From assembly GCA_030770425.1 (NCBI GenBank), contig JASJFT010000204.1, positions 1 through 64,000 of the forward strand: a stretch of 64,000 nucleotides of DNA. The letters are read 5' to 3'. The notes below the pieces were generated by a model. The model saw only the letters and a program-made list of their open reading frames with translations. It did no database searches and was not told the origin of the DNA. Origin of the DNA: Darksidea phi (Eukaryota > Ascomycota > Dothideomycetes > Pleosporales > Lentitheciaceae). Below, in pieces: positions 27,255 through 40,701 of the stretch. Made by a program: the position numbers and the translations under genes. How positions within the stretch are numbered: position 1 is the stretch's first letter; each line of letters opens with the position of its first letter.

Positions 27255-27878
27255 GGTGGTTAGCTGAGGTAGTCCATTTCTCGAGGGTGTGTAGACGTTG
27301 AAACTGGACAGAATGGAGGGGGCGCGGAGGGGATGCAGAGGGGCAACAGAAAGCGTTACAGGCGGGCAATATACAAATCTAGAAGGCTCCCGCATGCGAG
27401 ATCGTTGAAAGGCCCGCGGGGGCGTGTGATGAGCAGGGTTAGGCAGCGAAAGAATACCCGTTGTTTGCGTGCTCTTTCAGAGAGTCGTGGTGCAGCGACA
27501 CCACTTGATTGGGAGTTGAGCTCGAGCTCGCACGTCACGAGAGGTGCTGCGGTTGGGAGCGTTTGCAGGGCAGATGAGGGGAACAGATGCTCCAAACGCT
27601 GGGGGGAGCTTGTCTGGGCGGCCGACGGTAAGGATATTGAGAGCAGCGGTCAAGGCACTGAGGACAGGCCGCTGGACTGCTGGACTGCTGGTGGGCGCTG
27701 GCCGAGCCCAGTTTCATGTGAGCGATTCTAGCACCAGCCACTACGCCGTTACGCCACCACAGCCACAGCCACAGCCACAGCTCACGCGTCGACGCGAACC
27801 CTCCACATCGCGAGCTCCCATCGCGCTCCCCTCACATCACCCCCGCCATTCTCGGCCTCGCGCAAGTCAACCGCCACG
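27255..27878. promoter_or_regulatory. Shared upstream region of GPC1-like gene and SMC1
   Basis: The two genes point away from each other with 624 bp between their start codons, so this region should hold both promoters and 5' leaders. Four copies of CCACAG stand at 27,757-27,780, about 100 bp before the SMC1 start. No TATA box or defined operator could be assigned. The start of SMC1 sits in a CGCCACGATGG context. Confidence 0.5.
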
Positions 27879-30800
27879 ATGGGGAAGCTCCTGCGCCTCG
27901 AGCTGTACAGTAAGTTGTGCGCGCGCCAATTTGCGAAAATGCTAACCCTCCCGCAGACTTCAAGACGTATCGCGGCAAACACACGCTGCCCTTTGGCGAC
28001 TCGTACTTCACCTCCATCATCGGCCCCAATGGCTCCGGCAAGTCCAACAGCATGGATGCCATCTCCTTCGTTCTGGGCATCAAATCGGCATCGCTGCGAT
28101 CGCGAGAGCTGCGCGAGCTGGTTTACCGCGGGCGCATCATCCAGACAAGCAGAACCGCCGTCGAGGAGGCGAACGGCGATGCGAACGGCGACGCGAATGG
28201 CGGCACCCAGGAGAAGGGCGAATCGCAGAGCGGCGACCCCAAGACAGCCTGGGTGGAGGCCGTCTTCGAAGACGACGCAGCGCAGGTGCACAGGTGGCGC
28301 CGCACCATCACTACCACGGGCCAAAGCGAGTACCGCATCAATGGACGTGTGGTGACGGCCAAAGTCTACAACGAAGCCCTCGAAGAGCAGAACATCCTAG
28401 TCAAGGCCCGCGCCTTCCTCATCCCGCAAGGCGAGGTCGAACAGGTCGCCAAGAAGCCCCCCAAAGAAGTCACGCACATGATTGAGCAGATCTCCGGCAG
28501 TCTAGAGATGAAGGCGGACTACGAGAGGCTGAAAGCGGAATCCGACACCGCTGCCGAGGACAATTCGCAGTTCCTCCTCCACAAACGTCAGATCAATGCC
28601 GAGATCAAGACGTACTCTGAGCTGGAGGCCGAGGCCAAGGCGTATGAGAGGAGACTTGCCGAGCGCGACGAGGCTACAGTGACACACGTAATGTGGAAAT
28701 TGTACCACCACCAGAAAGCCATCCAGAAAGCTCGTGACAGGATCTCGAGCCACCAGGAAGAGCTCAAGGAGCACAAGCGTGGTGTCGAAAAATATCAGCA
28801 AAAGCTTCAGGAAGCCACGCAAGCCGAGGCAAAAGTAAAGCGCGAGATCAACAAAACTAACAACAGCATCCACTCCAAGGCTAAAGAAATAGAAGATGCT
28901 GAGAACAGCCTTGTACCAATCGAGGAGAAGATCCGCATTACTACAAAGGAAGTGTCTACGTTGGAAAGCAGGATTGATACGCTGAAGACGGAGCGCGACT
29001 CACAAGAAAAGTCGCTTGCAGACTTCGACAAGAAGCTCGCTCAAATCAAAAAGGCTGAAGACAAGTGGGAAGCTGAGCGCACAGCTGCCACACAACAACT
29101 GGGCCCAGCACTCTCCCCCCAAGATGAGCAAGAATACAATCAATTGCGTAGCGATGTCGCCAAGCAGACCCATGCCAACGGCATCGAGATCGAAAAACTT
29201 ACGCGCGAAGTCGGTACAGAGACGGAACATGCGCGAAATCTGCAGCAGAAAGTCGACAGCCTCCAGGCTTCGATAGACACGCTAAATGAAGAAGTCACAC
29301 AGTTGCAGGACCGACAAAAGGATCGAAAATCGCGCTTGAAGGAGATGCAGCAAACGAGAACGACGAAAAACCAAAGGCTGAACCAGCTGAGATCTGATCG
29401 TCAGCGCATCCAAGAGCAGTCTACAGAGCTAAACCAGCTCCTGACCGAGCATGCGATGAAGCTTCACGCTGCAGAGAGTGGCCGGCGCGAGAGTAGAAAG
29501 GAAGCGGCTGCTCGCGAGATTGTGTCTCAGATGAAGCGCATCTTTGGGTCCTCTATTTACGGACGGTATAGAGATCTCATCAAGCCCAAGCAGCGAAAGT
29601 ACGACCAGGCTGTCGGCACATTACTCGGCCACTCTATGGAAGCCGTCATTGTTGACACCGACAAGACTGCCAGAGACTGCGTCCAGTACCTCAAGGATCA
29701 AAAGCTCTGCCAGATGACATTCATACCTCTCGACTCTGTGACCGTCAAAGCCGTGAACCAGAGTCTGAAGGGTGTCCACGAGGGTATGCGTCTCGGCATC
29801 GACTGCATCGACTACCCACCACATCTGGAACGGGCCATTTCATCCGCTTGCGGTGATGCCGTCATTTGCGACAACCTCAAGCTTGCTCGCTACCTTTGTT
29901 TTGAGCGTAAGCCACCTATCGGCGTCAAGGCTGTCACGCTCGATGGCAGTGTCATCTCTCGAGGCAATATCATGACGGGTGGTACGCTTGACGGCCCAAA
30001 CAACGGAGGCCAACGGTGGGGCGACCAGGAAATTGAGACCCTGCAGCAGAAAGTGGACAACTTCCTGGGACAACTCGAAGCCCTTCCGAAGCTTGATCAG
30101 AGGCATAGGGAAGAAGACGAGCTGCAGGCCGAAATCAATGGACTGGACGAGCAGATGCGCCGCCTTCAAGAAGAAATAAAGACGCTCGACCGCAACATTC
30201 AAAGCAAGAAAAAGGAACTTGATCACGACAACGGCATCTTGAGTCAAGAGAAGCCCAAGTACCAAGATCGCTTGCAACGTCTACGCAACAAGGAAGAGGA
30301 TCTAGAGAGCGTCCAGAATAACGTAAACCAAGTTGTTGATCAGGTGTTTGCTGCTTTCTGTCAGCGACTCGGCTATGCTTCCATTCGAGACTTTGAAGCA
30401 CAGCAAGGCACAGCCCAACAGGAGGCCGCCGAAAAACGACTTGAATTCAGAAAACAGCGCAGCACCCTCGAGAACATGAGGTCGAATGTCCAGCAGCGGC
30501 TGGACGCCGTCAACGAGCGGTTAACGAACGCGCAGGAGAAGATACAACGTAACCAAACTTCGTTGAAGAACCACGAGGAACAGCGAGACGAGCTACAGAG
30601 CTCGATCGATGTTCTCCAAGCCGAGCTTGAGAGCTTGCAAGAAACCTTGTCTAACCTCGAAGAGGCGCGGAGCGAGCGTACCGCTATAGTCAAAGAAGCA
30701 CGACGCAAGCTTGACTCCCGGAATGAGAAGGTTAAGGGAGTCATGAAAGACGTTGAGCAACGGGAGCAATTGATCAAGAGCCGGTCTGCGGAGCGATATA

Positions 30801-31843
30801 ATCTGCTTAAGAAATGTCGTCTTGATGAGATAGACTTGCCTCTTACCGAAGACTCTGCGGCATTGACATCGCTGCCTATGACCGACACCGCTCGCGAGGA
30901 TCCTGATGCGATGGACGTCGACGAGCCCGATCCAACGCAGATCGAAGAGCCCACTGTTGAAGACTACGGCATCGAGCCCGATTTTGAGGAGCTTGACGAA
31001 GAACTTCGCGCCCAGCTCGACGAGATCCTTGAACAGGAGGATAGCGGAGACGACCAAGCCGAGGCGCAAGCAGCGACTGCTCTTAAAGAAACAGAGTCTA
31101 GGCTTACCGAGGCCATCGCCGCCCTCGATGCCGAAATCAGCAAAGCAAATCCCAACATGAAGGCCGGCGACCGCCTAAAACTTGCGCGAGCCAAACTTAA
31201 ACAAATGGAAACCGACTTTGCGGCAGCTCGTAAGCGCGCGCTAGAGGCCAAGGACGCCTTCGAAAAAGTCAAGGAAAGGCGTATGGAGCTGTTCATGAAG
31301 GCCTACGATCACATTCACGACAACATTCTCCCAGTCTACCAGGAACTCACCAAATCCGCACAGTTCCCGCTCGGTGGCACTGCGTATCTAGATTTGGAAG
31401 ATAGCGCGGAGCCCTACCTTGCAGGTATCAAGTACCACGCCATGCCGCCGCTCAAACGATTCCGCGACATGGAGCACCTTTCTGGAGGCGAGCGCACCAT
31501 CGCAGCCCTCGCACTCATCTTCGCTATACACAGCTATCAGCCCTCTCCGTTCTTCGTGCTGGACGAAGTAGATGCAGCCCTGGATAACGTTAATGTTAGT
31601 CGGGTTGCAGATTACGTGACGAGACATGCCGGGCCGGGGACGCAGTTCATCGTGATTACGCATAAGGCGGGACTATTTCAGGAGAGTGAGACGTTGGTGG
31701 GGATCATGCGGGATCAGGCGAAGATGACGAGTAAGGCTATTAGTTTGGATGTAAGTCAACTTCTACTCTGTTCGTCGTCGTGGAAGGGGATGAATGCTAA
31801 CGTTGTGCAGCTACGCAAGTACCAGGATAATCCTAGACCGTGA
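27879..31843 (+). CDS. SMC1: Structural maintenance of chromosomes protein 1 (cohesin ATPase)
   Basis: Exons 27,879-27,909, 27,957-31,750 and 31,811-31,843 encode 1,285 residues (yeast Smc1 1,225). SMC1 pairs with SMC3 and the kleisin to form the cohesin ring that holds sister chromatids together in the nucleus. The first exon (MGKLLRLELY) joins NFKTYRGKHT, the classic SMC1 start. Walker A GPNGSGKS lies at residues 33-40, long coiled coils at about 170-520 and 690-1,110, and the hinge at about 540-690. The signature LSGGE is near 1,185 and Walker B FFVLDEVDAALD near 1,209. Introns are 47 and 60 nt. The second is in frame without a stop, but its GTAAGT and GTGCAG ends and the resulting SLDLRKYQDNPRP tail support splicing. 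A low-complexity insert (NGDANGDANG) lies at about residues 82-105. An acidic stretch occupies about 985-1,050. Confidence 0.97.
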
Positions 31844-34800
31844 GTATGAGTAGTGTGGGGTACGGGTTTCTAGCTTTTGCTAGCTTTTCAAGGACGCAGA
31901 GCTTTTTCGAAGCACTATGGGATTTCACGAGTCGTGGATGTGTTTCACGCAGCGATGCGACCGTAAGAGATGGATGATTGACACGTTTTGTATTATTCGT
32001 GAATACATGTTTGCTTTTCGACACAGACAGTTGTCTGGGACTTTACGCGTTTGCTAAGAGCATGTAAGTGAAATAGGAAATGCATGTCTGGTCTGCGGAC
32101 GTGCTCCAAGCGCATAAGAATGAATTGGTATTTTGTTTATTTGCCTGCCAAACATGTTAGAGACATAGTGTTAATTACCCCCTTCAGCAACACCATAGGA
32201 CCGAGCAAAGCCTTCACAGTCGACCCCTCAGCCATAGACCAAGGATTCGTCAGACAAAACTCTCTCCTACAAGAACAACGCCATCTACAACCCGATAGAT
32301 AGTTATCTCCGAGATCTACAAAAGTCACGGCGAAAAAAGCAGCAGACCGAAGCTCCGTACCACAACACCGCTATCCTCAGCTCAAGGCATTCATTCCCAT
32401 CCTTTTTGAAGCTTACTTCCATAGGTTACAACTCAGCTTTGTACCAATCAGTCGCCGCGCCGCAACCTGATACCATGTCCACCTTGTCTCGGCGCACTTT
32501 CTCGCCTCGGAACTGCAACTGTTGATGATGATACTCTGACTCGTAGTTATCGGAAGGTGCAGCTTCGTGTGTTCGTGCAATCGATATCTATCAACTCACT
32601 GTATCGACCCAGTATAGATAGGGACAAACAAGCGTTTTCTATAAATGATATTCCCAGTATTGGGGAGATGTAACGGTAACGGGGAGGCGATTGAGAGGGG
32701 AACTTTCAAGCAAATCAATCTCAATCCTTTGCACTGGAGGTGAGCATTGGGGTATTTCTTTCGAGTCTGGAGGTAATTAGAATAATCGATCGCTTGTTGA
32801 TGGCGGATACGTGGGGCTATGATGGTTGTTATTCTCGAGCTCGAGTGTGCATCAAGTTTTTGGTTGGACTCCGTTTTGCGGAGGTAGGTGGACGTCGGTA
32901 TTTTAGGGACTTTACGTCCAGAGTGGGCAGGGCAGCTGTATGAGGCAGTAATCGACGGGGTGAGCTGGAAATCGCACATCACTGTTGAGTACGCGCATAG
33001 AGTCCGGAAGGTAGAGTCGCACACTTGAGCGGACTAGATACATGCAAGCAATCCTGCTAGACTTAAGCAAGGATGCGGAGACTTTGTCGACAAGGCTCTG
33101 CTGCGTAGGCGGCAAGATCTACAGACAAATATCTTGTAGCAGGTGCACGACTGCACAGTATACGCATCCTTGGTTATTCCAATGCGTCGGTCCGCTCTCC
33201 ATTCCAACTCGGACCCGTTATGTGTAAGGATACTGATATCTCGTCTGGCGAAGGGGGGCGCGTACGAGTTTCGGAGAGCGGACGTCTGCGTTCGTTCGAG
33301 GAAGCGTCATTGGGAGGGCAGGGCGTGGACTGGCCAGCCTACTTGGTGCATTAGTACATCTAAATAACACGGTGAGATTTTAGGCTCGCTGAAGGTGGCG
33401 CAAGAGAAGGGTCGATGTTGTTGGGCGAAAAGTCGCTTCTGCGCGTCGTGTGCTCGGCTTGCCACGCAACCGCTGGAGTGTTACCGCTTCCAGCTCTCAA
33501 CGACATGAGTCGTGCGCCCGGCCGTGAAGTCAAACGTGAATGTGGCTGCATGGTGTACGCCCGTCTATGGTCGTATCGCGGCTATGTCGAGCATGCATCG
33601 TGTGCGCCGTCCGCGTGTTGTAGTATTCGCCTTCTCGTAAGCAACGCGTACGATTAGTTTGGCCCGTTTTTCTCGAGAACCGCCAACTCTTTGTTGAGAT
33701 TGTGCGTACGTACGTAACCGAGGCTCGTGATGGAATGAAGAGTCCGGATAGATTGGACGGCGGCGCGTGTTTGTATGTTGTTTTTGTGTGCTGCGTGATG
33801 TGATGATGCTGCTGATGCTGACGCGGTTTGTCGCGTGTGACCGAGGATGGCACGGATAGTTCACTAATATGATAGTCGGAACGGAGTCAGCGGAGGTTAG
33901 TAACATGATTATATCATGCATAATGATGGCCATTGGTCTACGACCGAGTACTTTAAGAAGGCGAATAAATAAGGTTTGTGGATGGAGAGGGAGGTTTAGG
34001 CGGTTTTCATAGATGATGAGGCTGGCGACTGTGACTACTGCTTATGCAGGGGAGAGTAGTGTTTGAGAGGGCGATGGATAATATAGATGCTGAACTGTGC
34101 ACAGGAGAGAAGGGCTAGCTGCTCCAGAACAATGAGCAGGTGTAAAGGTGAAGTATCCCGAGAGACGGAAAGGATGATGTGTGGAAAGAGCAAGCAGGCC
34201 TCATTGTAATGAGGGCTCATCCGCGAGTAGGTGAAGAAGCAAGCACAATTCCCCCCTAAATCAAGAAGGATGGACGAAAGCTGAGCGTTTAGTTCCAAGA
34301 CGGATCCCCATCTCTTTCCCCATGCCGTGTCGCTCTGCTCCGGCTGCTGTCCACACGCACGGTACACATAGTACATAATACTTCCCCACATGCAGCGTAA
34401 AGTCCGAGGGATCAGGATCGCCTGCCTAGCGTCCAAGCATCGGCCGACAGGCCACAGCAAGCATAAGCTTTAGATTGAGTGATGACAGGCCCCACCACTC
34501 CATCCTGCATCCCATCTTCCGCTTTACTCCCCTCATTGGTCCCTCTAGCGCTTTCCGTATCGAAGAAGCCCATAGGGCGTACGGACTACAATTCAGCCTC
34601 CCGGGGACACCGACCGTCCTATAGAGCCAAGCATGCGTGCTAGGAAAGGGGCTGCGGGTACGAGTGGTTGAGGAAGTTAGAAACGCTTACTGATGCACTC
34701 CTCGTGTCCCAATCGGGAAAGCAACCGTCGTCCCACCGTTCGATTTAGCATGTAGCCGAAGCCTCAATGGCCAAACGGACTCGGTGGCCTACTTCATTGG

Positions 34801-35951
34801 GCGTCGGGCATCCAAAGGTGATCATAGCACACGGTAGGTAGCCGCCTGCATACAGTCGGCATTCCAATGTTCGCCTGCAGGGCCGCAATGCAAATGTGGT
34901 GGGTCGAAACGCCCGACGAACTCGCACCCCTAAGCCACTTGGACTAGAGTGGCTTACTGATCAATGCAAGGTGCACCTTCACCACAACCCTACCCATCCA
35001 AGCATGCCATGTAGACGAGCAAATCCGAAGGGAGAAGCATGCACAAGATCAAGAATAGCAAGTAATGCATATGTTGATTCGTATTGTTCCACGGTGATTC
35101 CTATCTGTTGCGCCCTGCTCGTCTACTGAGACTCGGCATGTGCTTTGCATGCATGCGTGCCTTCTTGACCCCCAACATGTACGCCGTAGATTACATGAAG
35201 CTTGAGGAGGGAATCATGTGTGATAGTAAGGTGCCCGATACAAGCGTCTTTGGTGTTACATACGAGCCAGCAAGATCAGCCCAGATAGCCGCGTTTAGGA
35301 AGAAGGGCCTGTTAAGTAGAAGAATACGACTGGACCAAAAGCAAAAATAAACTTGAGAATGCTTCCTAAATGATATTGACGGAATCGAAAGCCGCGCGCA
35401 TAGTCCTGTTCGGAGGTGGCAAGGATCTAAACATAAATACGGACTAGGAAAGTCAAACAAAGATCTGTTGTGTCTCAGGCGGGGGCGCTACCGAAATGGT
35501 TCGGAGAAAATAAGCCAATACGCGGGAGGAAAAGATGGGTTGGCTTATGGTGGCATCTACCCGATCGGAAGCTGTGTGCTGATGACCGGCGTGGCGTGGC
35601 GCAACAACCCTGTTGAGCACGGCCCGTGTCTCCGGGGGAGCGGCGGATAACGTAAGTCTCCAAGCAGTGTGACAGTTCGTTGTTGCTTAATCCTTTGCTA
35701 GGCTTATGAGATCGCGCCGAGATGACCGTAACGCTAGAGCCCCGGGTCTGTGCGGCCTTGCTGAGGTAGTTTCGGGATGGCGATGCGCGAAGTGGCGGCG
35801 GGTCACGTCCAGCGGCGAATGGCAGGGATTCGGTCGTAGCAACAATCAGACGAAATAATTCAGGTGCCTCTCTCCAACTCAAATCTTTGCCGCCTTTGCA
35901 AAGCTCAGAGTCAACGAGCACAGTGGCAATGGTTTGACATGTCCAACATGC
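31844..35951. other. 4.1-kb gene-poor intergenic region
   Basis: I see no supportable gene between the SMC1 stop and the end of the next minus-strand gene. Open stretches of up to about 148 codons (for example 34,035-34,460 and 35,475-35,921, minus) lack recognisable domains, start at non-ATG codons or look like low-complexity shadows. Composition is normal and no RIP is obvious. It should contain two convergent 3' untranslated regions. A noncoding transcript cannot be excluded. Confidence 0.45.
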
Positions 35952-38004
35952 TCATTCGCCCATTACTCCCCGCGCTGCTTTCTCCATTTTGCTTCCAGAG
36001 TCCATCAGACCCTTAGCATTTTCTTGTATCGCAAGGCTCTCCTCTCTCATCGTCTCCAGCGCTGTCTCGAGGCCTTGGGTTCGTAATCTAAGTCTGCCGA
36101 TTTCGGCTCGTAGGACTTTGATGGTCTCAGCAGATGATGAAGGTGCTGATGCTGATGCCGTTACTGCAACTTGTGGTTGTATGATACAAGGATGGTTGGG
36201 TACTGCCTCTGCAGCAGACGACGTCGGCCGTTGAGTACCGGTTACCATTGCTTCTTCCAAAACATTGATCCTTTGCTGCAGCTCGGCTTTCTCAGCTTCC
36301 CAACGTTTCTTGTCACTCGTGCTCTGCGCCTGTAAACGATTTGCCATCTCCATGATTCGCATGTACTGGGCACCATTGTCGACTAATTGCTTGCGCGTCT
36401 CGTCCCGGCTTTGCTGCAGCTCTTCAACCTGGTTCTCCAGCACGGCAATCTGCCCTTGTAACCTCTCTTTCTCGTCCGTAAGACTGTTTATTTCCATATC
36501 ACTGACTTCAAACTTCTTTTCGAGCGTGTTGCACTTGGTACGTTGGCGCTCAAGCTTCTGGAGCAGATTATCGTACTCCCCTTGCAGTGTCTGGAAGGCA
36601 AGCGTTTTGACACTAATTTGGTGTTGTAGGTCCTGCAAGTGTGTTGCTTGTGCTGAAGTCTGCGTTGCTGTTGATGGTGGCGAGATAGAAGGCAGGTTGA
36701 TGGCGTTCGGGAAACTAATCGAGGACGGTGACGGTAGCATTGCTGCTCGCGAAGGTTGCGGCGCGTGCATGGGCGATTGCGAAGGCATGAATACCGATCC
36801 AGACGGAGACGCAGTAGGGCGGGGAGTGTTGGCGTTAGGTGGTAACTCGCCGGCGTATAGATTACTTCGAGTCTGTTCTGATACCATGCCAGGATGGGTG
36901 AACCCGGTGAAACCATGATGAGGACCAGCATACTGTCTCGTCGGCGGAGACTGCTCCTCGCGCTGTTCAAGATGCTGTTGTCCTCTCCTCATGACTGGCG
37001 ATGTATCAGGCTGAGATGATGTTTGGTCAGGGCTGCGAGCGTCAGAGTTATCGAGGTGGTCCCGAAGTTGTAGATTAATCCACTGCGCTAGGTCAAGCGT
37101 CCATTGCAAAGAGTCTTTGACGGTGCAGTCTTCAAAGTCCGGCGACTGTAAAAATGGTTAGGCGGGCGGCTCCTCTTATGCATATGGTGATCCAAAAGCC
37201 CTAGTGGCGGCATGACGCTCGTCAAAGGGGGCGGACTTACCTCACTGGTTGATGATAGATAATCCTTTTGCGAAACCGATCTTACTCTGGAGTCTAATAG
37301 TACCAGCTCAGTGGCGAGGCTGCGGATTAAAGCGCGGGCGCTCAAGCATACTTGGCCTTCGCAACCGGACGGGCAACAAATCACTCTCCCTGCAGCATGA
37401 GGCTGCGGGCCAGTGCCGACTCGGGGTCGGTGCGCGTCGCTGCCAATGGCGAGGAGAGATCGATTTCGTTCAAGGCCCCGGGGAGTGGCTTGCGTGCGTT
37501 CTGCAATTAGTTTTTAGCGATGAATACGACATGATGATAGGAGAGTGTTGGGTGGTTTGGATGTGGATGGGAAAACGATTGGCGCGCGCTAGCTCCACCC
37601 TTACATGGCGGCTGCAATCAGCGCGCCAAAACACGGCAAGTTATGAATGGTGGTGCAAAATCCGCCTTACCTAAAGTGCCGTCTGACCATTGTCCTACGG
37701 GCTGCGGCGAGACGTTGAAGAGAGACTGAGACCTGGGTCTGAACGGCGAGTCAACGGCGGCGGGCGAGATGTGTGTTGAAGTCGTCGGAACAGATCCTAC
37801 TAATGCGGTACAAGATGGGGTATACAGCGGCGGTAATGTTCGGCGACCTAGGGCCTCGCTATCACGAGAGTAGTGGCCGGAATGTTGCGGGACCGGGGGT
37901 AAGCCTTCGAAGGCAGCACTGGTTGAGGGATCCCGGCGCTTGAATTGCGGCACGGTTGTGCTCTCTTCCTCCCATGGTCGTTTCCTTCCCTTCCCAGAAT
38001 CCAT
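35952..38004 (-). CDS. Unrecognised coiled-coil protein, about 595 aa
   Basis: Exons 38,004-37,671, 37,500-37,241 and 37,145-35,952 give 595 residues. The introns are 170 nt (GTAAGG to ATTGCAG) and 95 nt (GTAAGT to TTTACAG), and both joins preserve frame. The N-terminus (MDSGKGRKRPWEEES) carries a basic cluster that could be a nuclear-localisation signal. It is followed by a disordered Pro/Ser region. The middle exon encodes a Cys-rich patch (VICCPSGCEGQVC) and a helix with LIRSLATELVLL. After the junction comes WTLDLAQWINLQLRD. A disordered stretch follows, then a long coiled coil (about residues 370-480) and another near 535-580. The overall plan resembles fungal nuclear regulators or scaffold proteins, but I cannot name the family. 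The 170-nt intron is the longest inferred here and the least certain part of the model. Confidence 0.7.
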
Positions 38005-39081
38005 GAGTTGGATTCGCCCTTAGCTTTAGAATCCAAGCTCGCACTTCGGTGCGCCATCCGTTTCGCCCAGGCGTAGTCGGGTAGCTTGGAGATCTGTTTT
38101 GATTCAGAAGGCCATGCTGACAGATTAGTAAGGCAGTCGTGAGTGGTGTAAAAGTGGTGTGAAAGGCGAGTAGTCGTTCAGGAGCTTGGCGGGTCGTATG
38201 CTTGTTCTAAGCGCCGAGGTCATGAGCCCAAGAAGAGTGCACGGGACCGGGACGAGAGAGAAACGGCGTAGCAATCAAGGATTCGATGATAGGTAGGATG
38301 GATTTGAGTTTGCGAATGCTGATGCGTGTATTAAAGACTTCCAGGTCCGAGTCAGCGCGGCTGCCGCGATTCCCTGTTGGTAATTTCGGCGTTGTGGTAC
38401 AATGACGCGTGTGTATAGAAACGGGGCACAAGTTCAATGCAAGGGCGGTAATGACGGCACGGTGAACGTATAGTCACGGGAGAACGCGGCGGGCAGGACT
38501 TTGGCGACGTGGTCGAAAGACAGTATGTAGCAACGGCAGAAGACGTCTCATTCCGCGTAAAAGAGCGGCAGGTTTGTGCGAGAGGTACAAAACGACGATG
38601 GAACAAGCCACACCCGAAAGTGTCGTGGAGTGAGAATGCTGAGTGATATATCTTTGTCATCCAGGGAACACACATAGCACCTTCCCATAAAGGGTTGGCC
38701 CCGTTTAGTCATCACACCAAAGCCTAGGTGGACCCTGCGCCAGGAGATGATAGTGCGAGATCAGCGCAGGCGTCGGCTTCACATCTTCACGTCTTCACGT
38801 CTTCGTAGCGGATGCTGAGTACTCCGGATTTTCGCCTTCACCGGACCAGCGTACAAGAAGCACTACCCCATCAAGGCCATCAGCATTAGCAATCCATTAC
38901 ATGTCTATGCCGTAAGCTATCTGGCAGCACTAGTGCATCTGATAGTGAATGAATATGCGCATGACGAGACGTACTGATGTAGTAAGTGTGCAAAGGTACG
39001 GATAGATCCGTAAAGGGTATCAATCGGACGGGAGAAGTTCAAGACGTCCATCTGGTGCCGCCATCGTCGAAGGCAGCTCCG
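38005..39081. other. Intergenic, upstream of the coiled-coil gene
   Basis: About 1.1 kb between two minus-strand genes, expected to hold the promoter of the coiled-coil gene and the 3' end of the other. A short repeat of TCTTCACG occurs near 38,783-38,803. No gene is supportable. Confidence 0.5.
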
Positions 39082-40701
39082 TTACACCCGCCATGCCTGC
39101 CGCCCCTGTAGCACTACCGGCGCTCCCATATCCTGTGCGATCACCCGAAGACGGTCCTCTATCCACTGCTTTTCCTTGTCCACGACTTCAACTTCAATGA
39201 CCTTCATGATCTGCAGCTCCGCAAGGAGTCCGCCAAGTAGCTGCTTGCAGGCCGAGACAATGCATGCAATGCTTGAGCCATGAGCCGGTTGTGGCAGTCT
39301 GTCTAAATGTCGCAAAAATGCCGTCAGCTTTCGTGTCAAAGCCGCGTGCTGTACTTCCCACGCGTCTCCTAGACCTTGCAGAGACTTGGAGTCAGCGCTT
39401 CCTCCCTGCTGGCTGTTGCGCGCGGCCCATACCTCCTCAACCACCGAAATCCAGCCATCGAAGTCGTCCACGAGACGACCAAGACGGCTGCCAGGGTCCA
39501 GGAGCGAAGGGAGCTCGTGGAGCGGTCCCGAGAGCGCTTGTATATGCTCGACAAGTCCAGACAATGAGTTGTTATGACCGTTCCATTCGCGCAGAGCCAA
39601 GATATTCTTCTGCTCTTGACCAAAGCGTTCATTTTCGCGCATGGCTCCATAGAGGCTTGCAACGTCGTCGAACTTTTTCGAAAGGGTATTCTTAGCACTG
39701 ACCTCCCATTGTCTGCTTGTTAGTGCCGACACTTCGTGCAACAGGTGCAGCTGTAGAAGCTCCGATTGGAGGTTTATAATCTCTGGTGGAAGAGAGTGGC
39801 TCGACGTATCTGGATCCGGATGAAGAAATGCTGAAGTTGGTGCTTTCGCCGATTTTCTAGGAGTAAAATGTTGTTGCAGCGTGGAAAAGGCCGGCCGAGC
39901 TGGTTTCCTGGGTACTTCCTTGGAAGCCTCACGACGCCCTGCTTGTGGGAGAGGCTCATCGGAGCTGGTGGATGTAGTGGTTGCGGTACGACTATACGGT
40001 GCTTCCGGGTTAACCTTTGTGCTAGTGGAGCGCCTCAATGCTTCGAGCCTGGCGGATGTCCGGACCGGACCAGCCGTAGCATCTGTGGTGTGGTCGCTGA
40101 CAGGTTTTGTGATTCGGCTGGGCCCTATCAAGAGAGACTTAGGTCGCTCCACCCGAGTCGCATCCTCCCCATGTTGCCTGCGAGCATTTGCGGTAGTGCT
40201 TGCAGACTGCGTTCGTGCATGACCGCGACTTGGGGGTTGTTCTGGCGGCGCTGGAACGCCGGGCCGTCTTAGGGATTGCGAGCGGCTCAGCCCTGCAGAT
40301 AGCGGCGGCTTCATGGCGGTATCGGTGGGGCGTGCGGACTGCGAGGACGTAGTAACATCGTCTTCTGCGCCGAGGACACGGTGGGTGGAGCTAGGCTGGT
40401 ACAGCGAGCGCGGACGCAGGCGGCCCTGCTTAGCGCTCTGCGTGACGTTATGTTGTGGTAGTGTGGGATGGTTTGATCTGTTTCGCGACACCACAGACTC
40501 GTCTGAGGCGTCTTCCGGTTGTGTCTTCGAAGCTGGTGCGCCTGCTAGTCCGACGGTGCGATGAATGGATTTCGAGAGCCCACGCTGGGGAAGGAAGCTC
40601 CGTCTCTTCACTCCTTCGCTGGAATCTTGCTGCTTTGAGCTGCTGGCAGCGTCGTCGTGGGCTTGCGGATCCTGCAATCGCGTTAAGACCTGTTCCACCA
40701 T
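39082..40701 (-). CDS. Unrecognised fungal protein, about 539 aa
   Basis: A single long frame ends at 39,082. I place the start at the ATG at 40,701 (MVEQVLTRLQDPQ), which gives 539 residues. An ATG at 40,956 would give 624, but the extra part looks like untranslated sequence. Residues about 15-280 are Ser/Pro/Arg-rich and probably disordered, with many basic-Ser motifs that could be phosphorylated. Residues about 300-535 look folded and helical, beginning at LPPEIINLQSELLQLHLLHE and ending QGRQAWRV, with a further conserved-looking FDGWISVVEEVW. I know of no catalytic motif here. This plan, a disordered N-terminus with a helical C-terminus, is common in cytoskeletal and meiotic proteins, but that is not evidence of function. 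It lies downstream of the phosphogluconolactonase gene on the same strand, about 500 bp away. Confidence 0.7.
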   Translation of the reverse strand: MVEQVLTRLQDPQAHDDAASSSKQQDSSEGVKRRSFLPQRGLSKSIHRTVGLAGAPASKTQPEDASDESVVSRNRSNHPTLPQHNVTQSAKQGRLRPRSLYQPSSTHRVLGAEDDVTTSSQSARPTDTAMKPPLSAGLSRSQSLRRPGVPAPPEQPPSRGHARTQSASTTANARRQHGEDATRVERPKSLLIGPSRITKPVSDHTTDATAGPVRTSARLEALRRSTSTKVNPEAPYSRTATTTSTSSDEPLPQAGRREASKEVPRKPARPAFSTLQQHFTPRKSAKAPTSAFLHPDPDTSSHSLPPEIINLQSELLQLHLLHEVSALTSRQWEVSAKNTLSKKFDDVASLYGAMRENERFGQEQKNILALREWNGHNNSLSGLVEHIQALSGPLHELPSLLDPGSRLGRLVDDFDGWISVVEEVWAARNSQQGGSADSKSLQGLGDAWEVQHAALTRKLTAFLRHLDRLPQPAHGSSIACIVSACKQLLGGLLAELQIMKVIEVEVVDKEKQWIEDRLRVIAQDMGAPVVLQGRQAWRV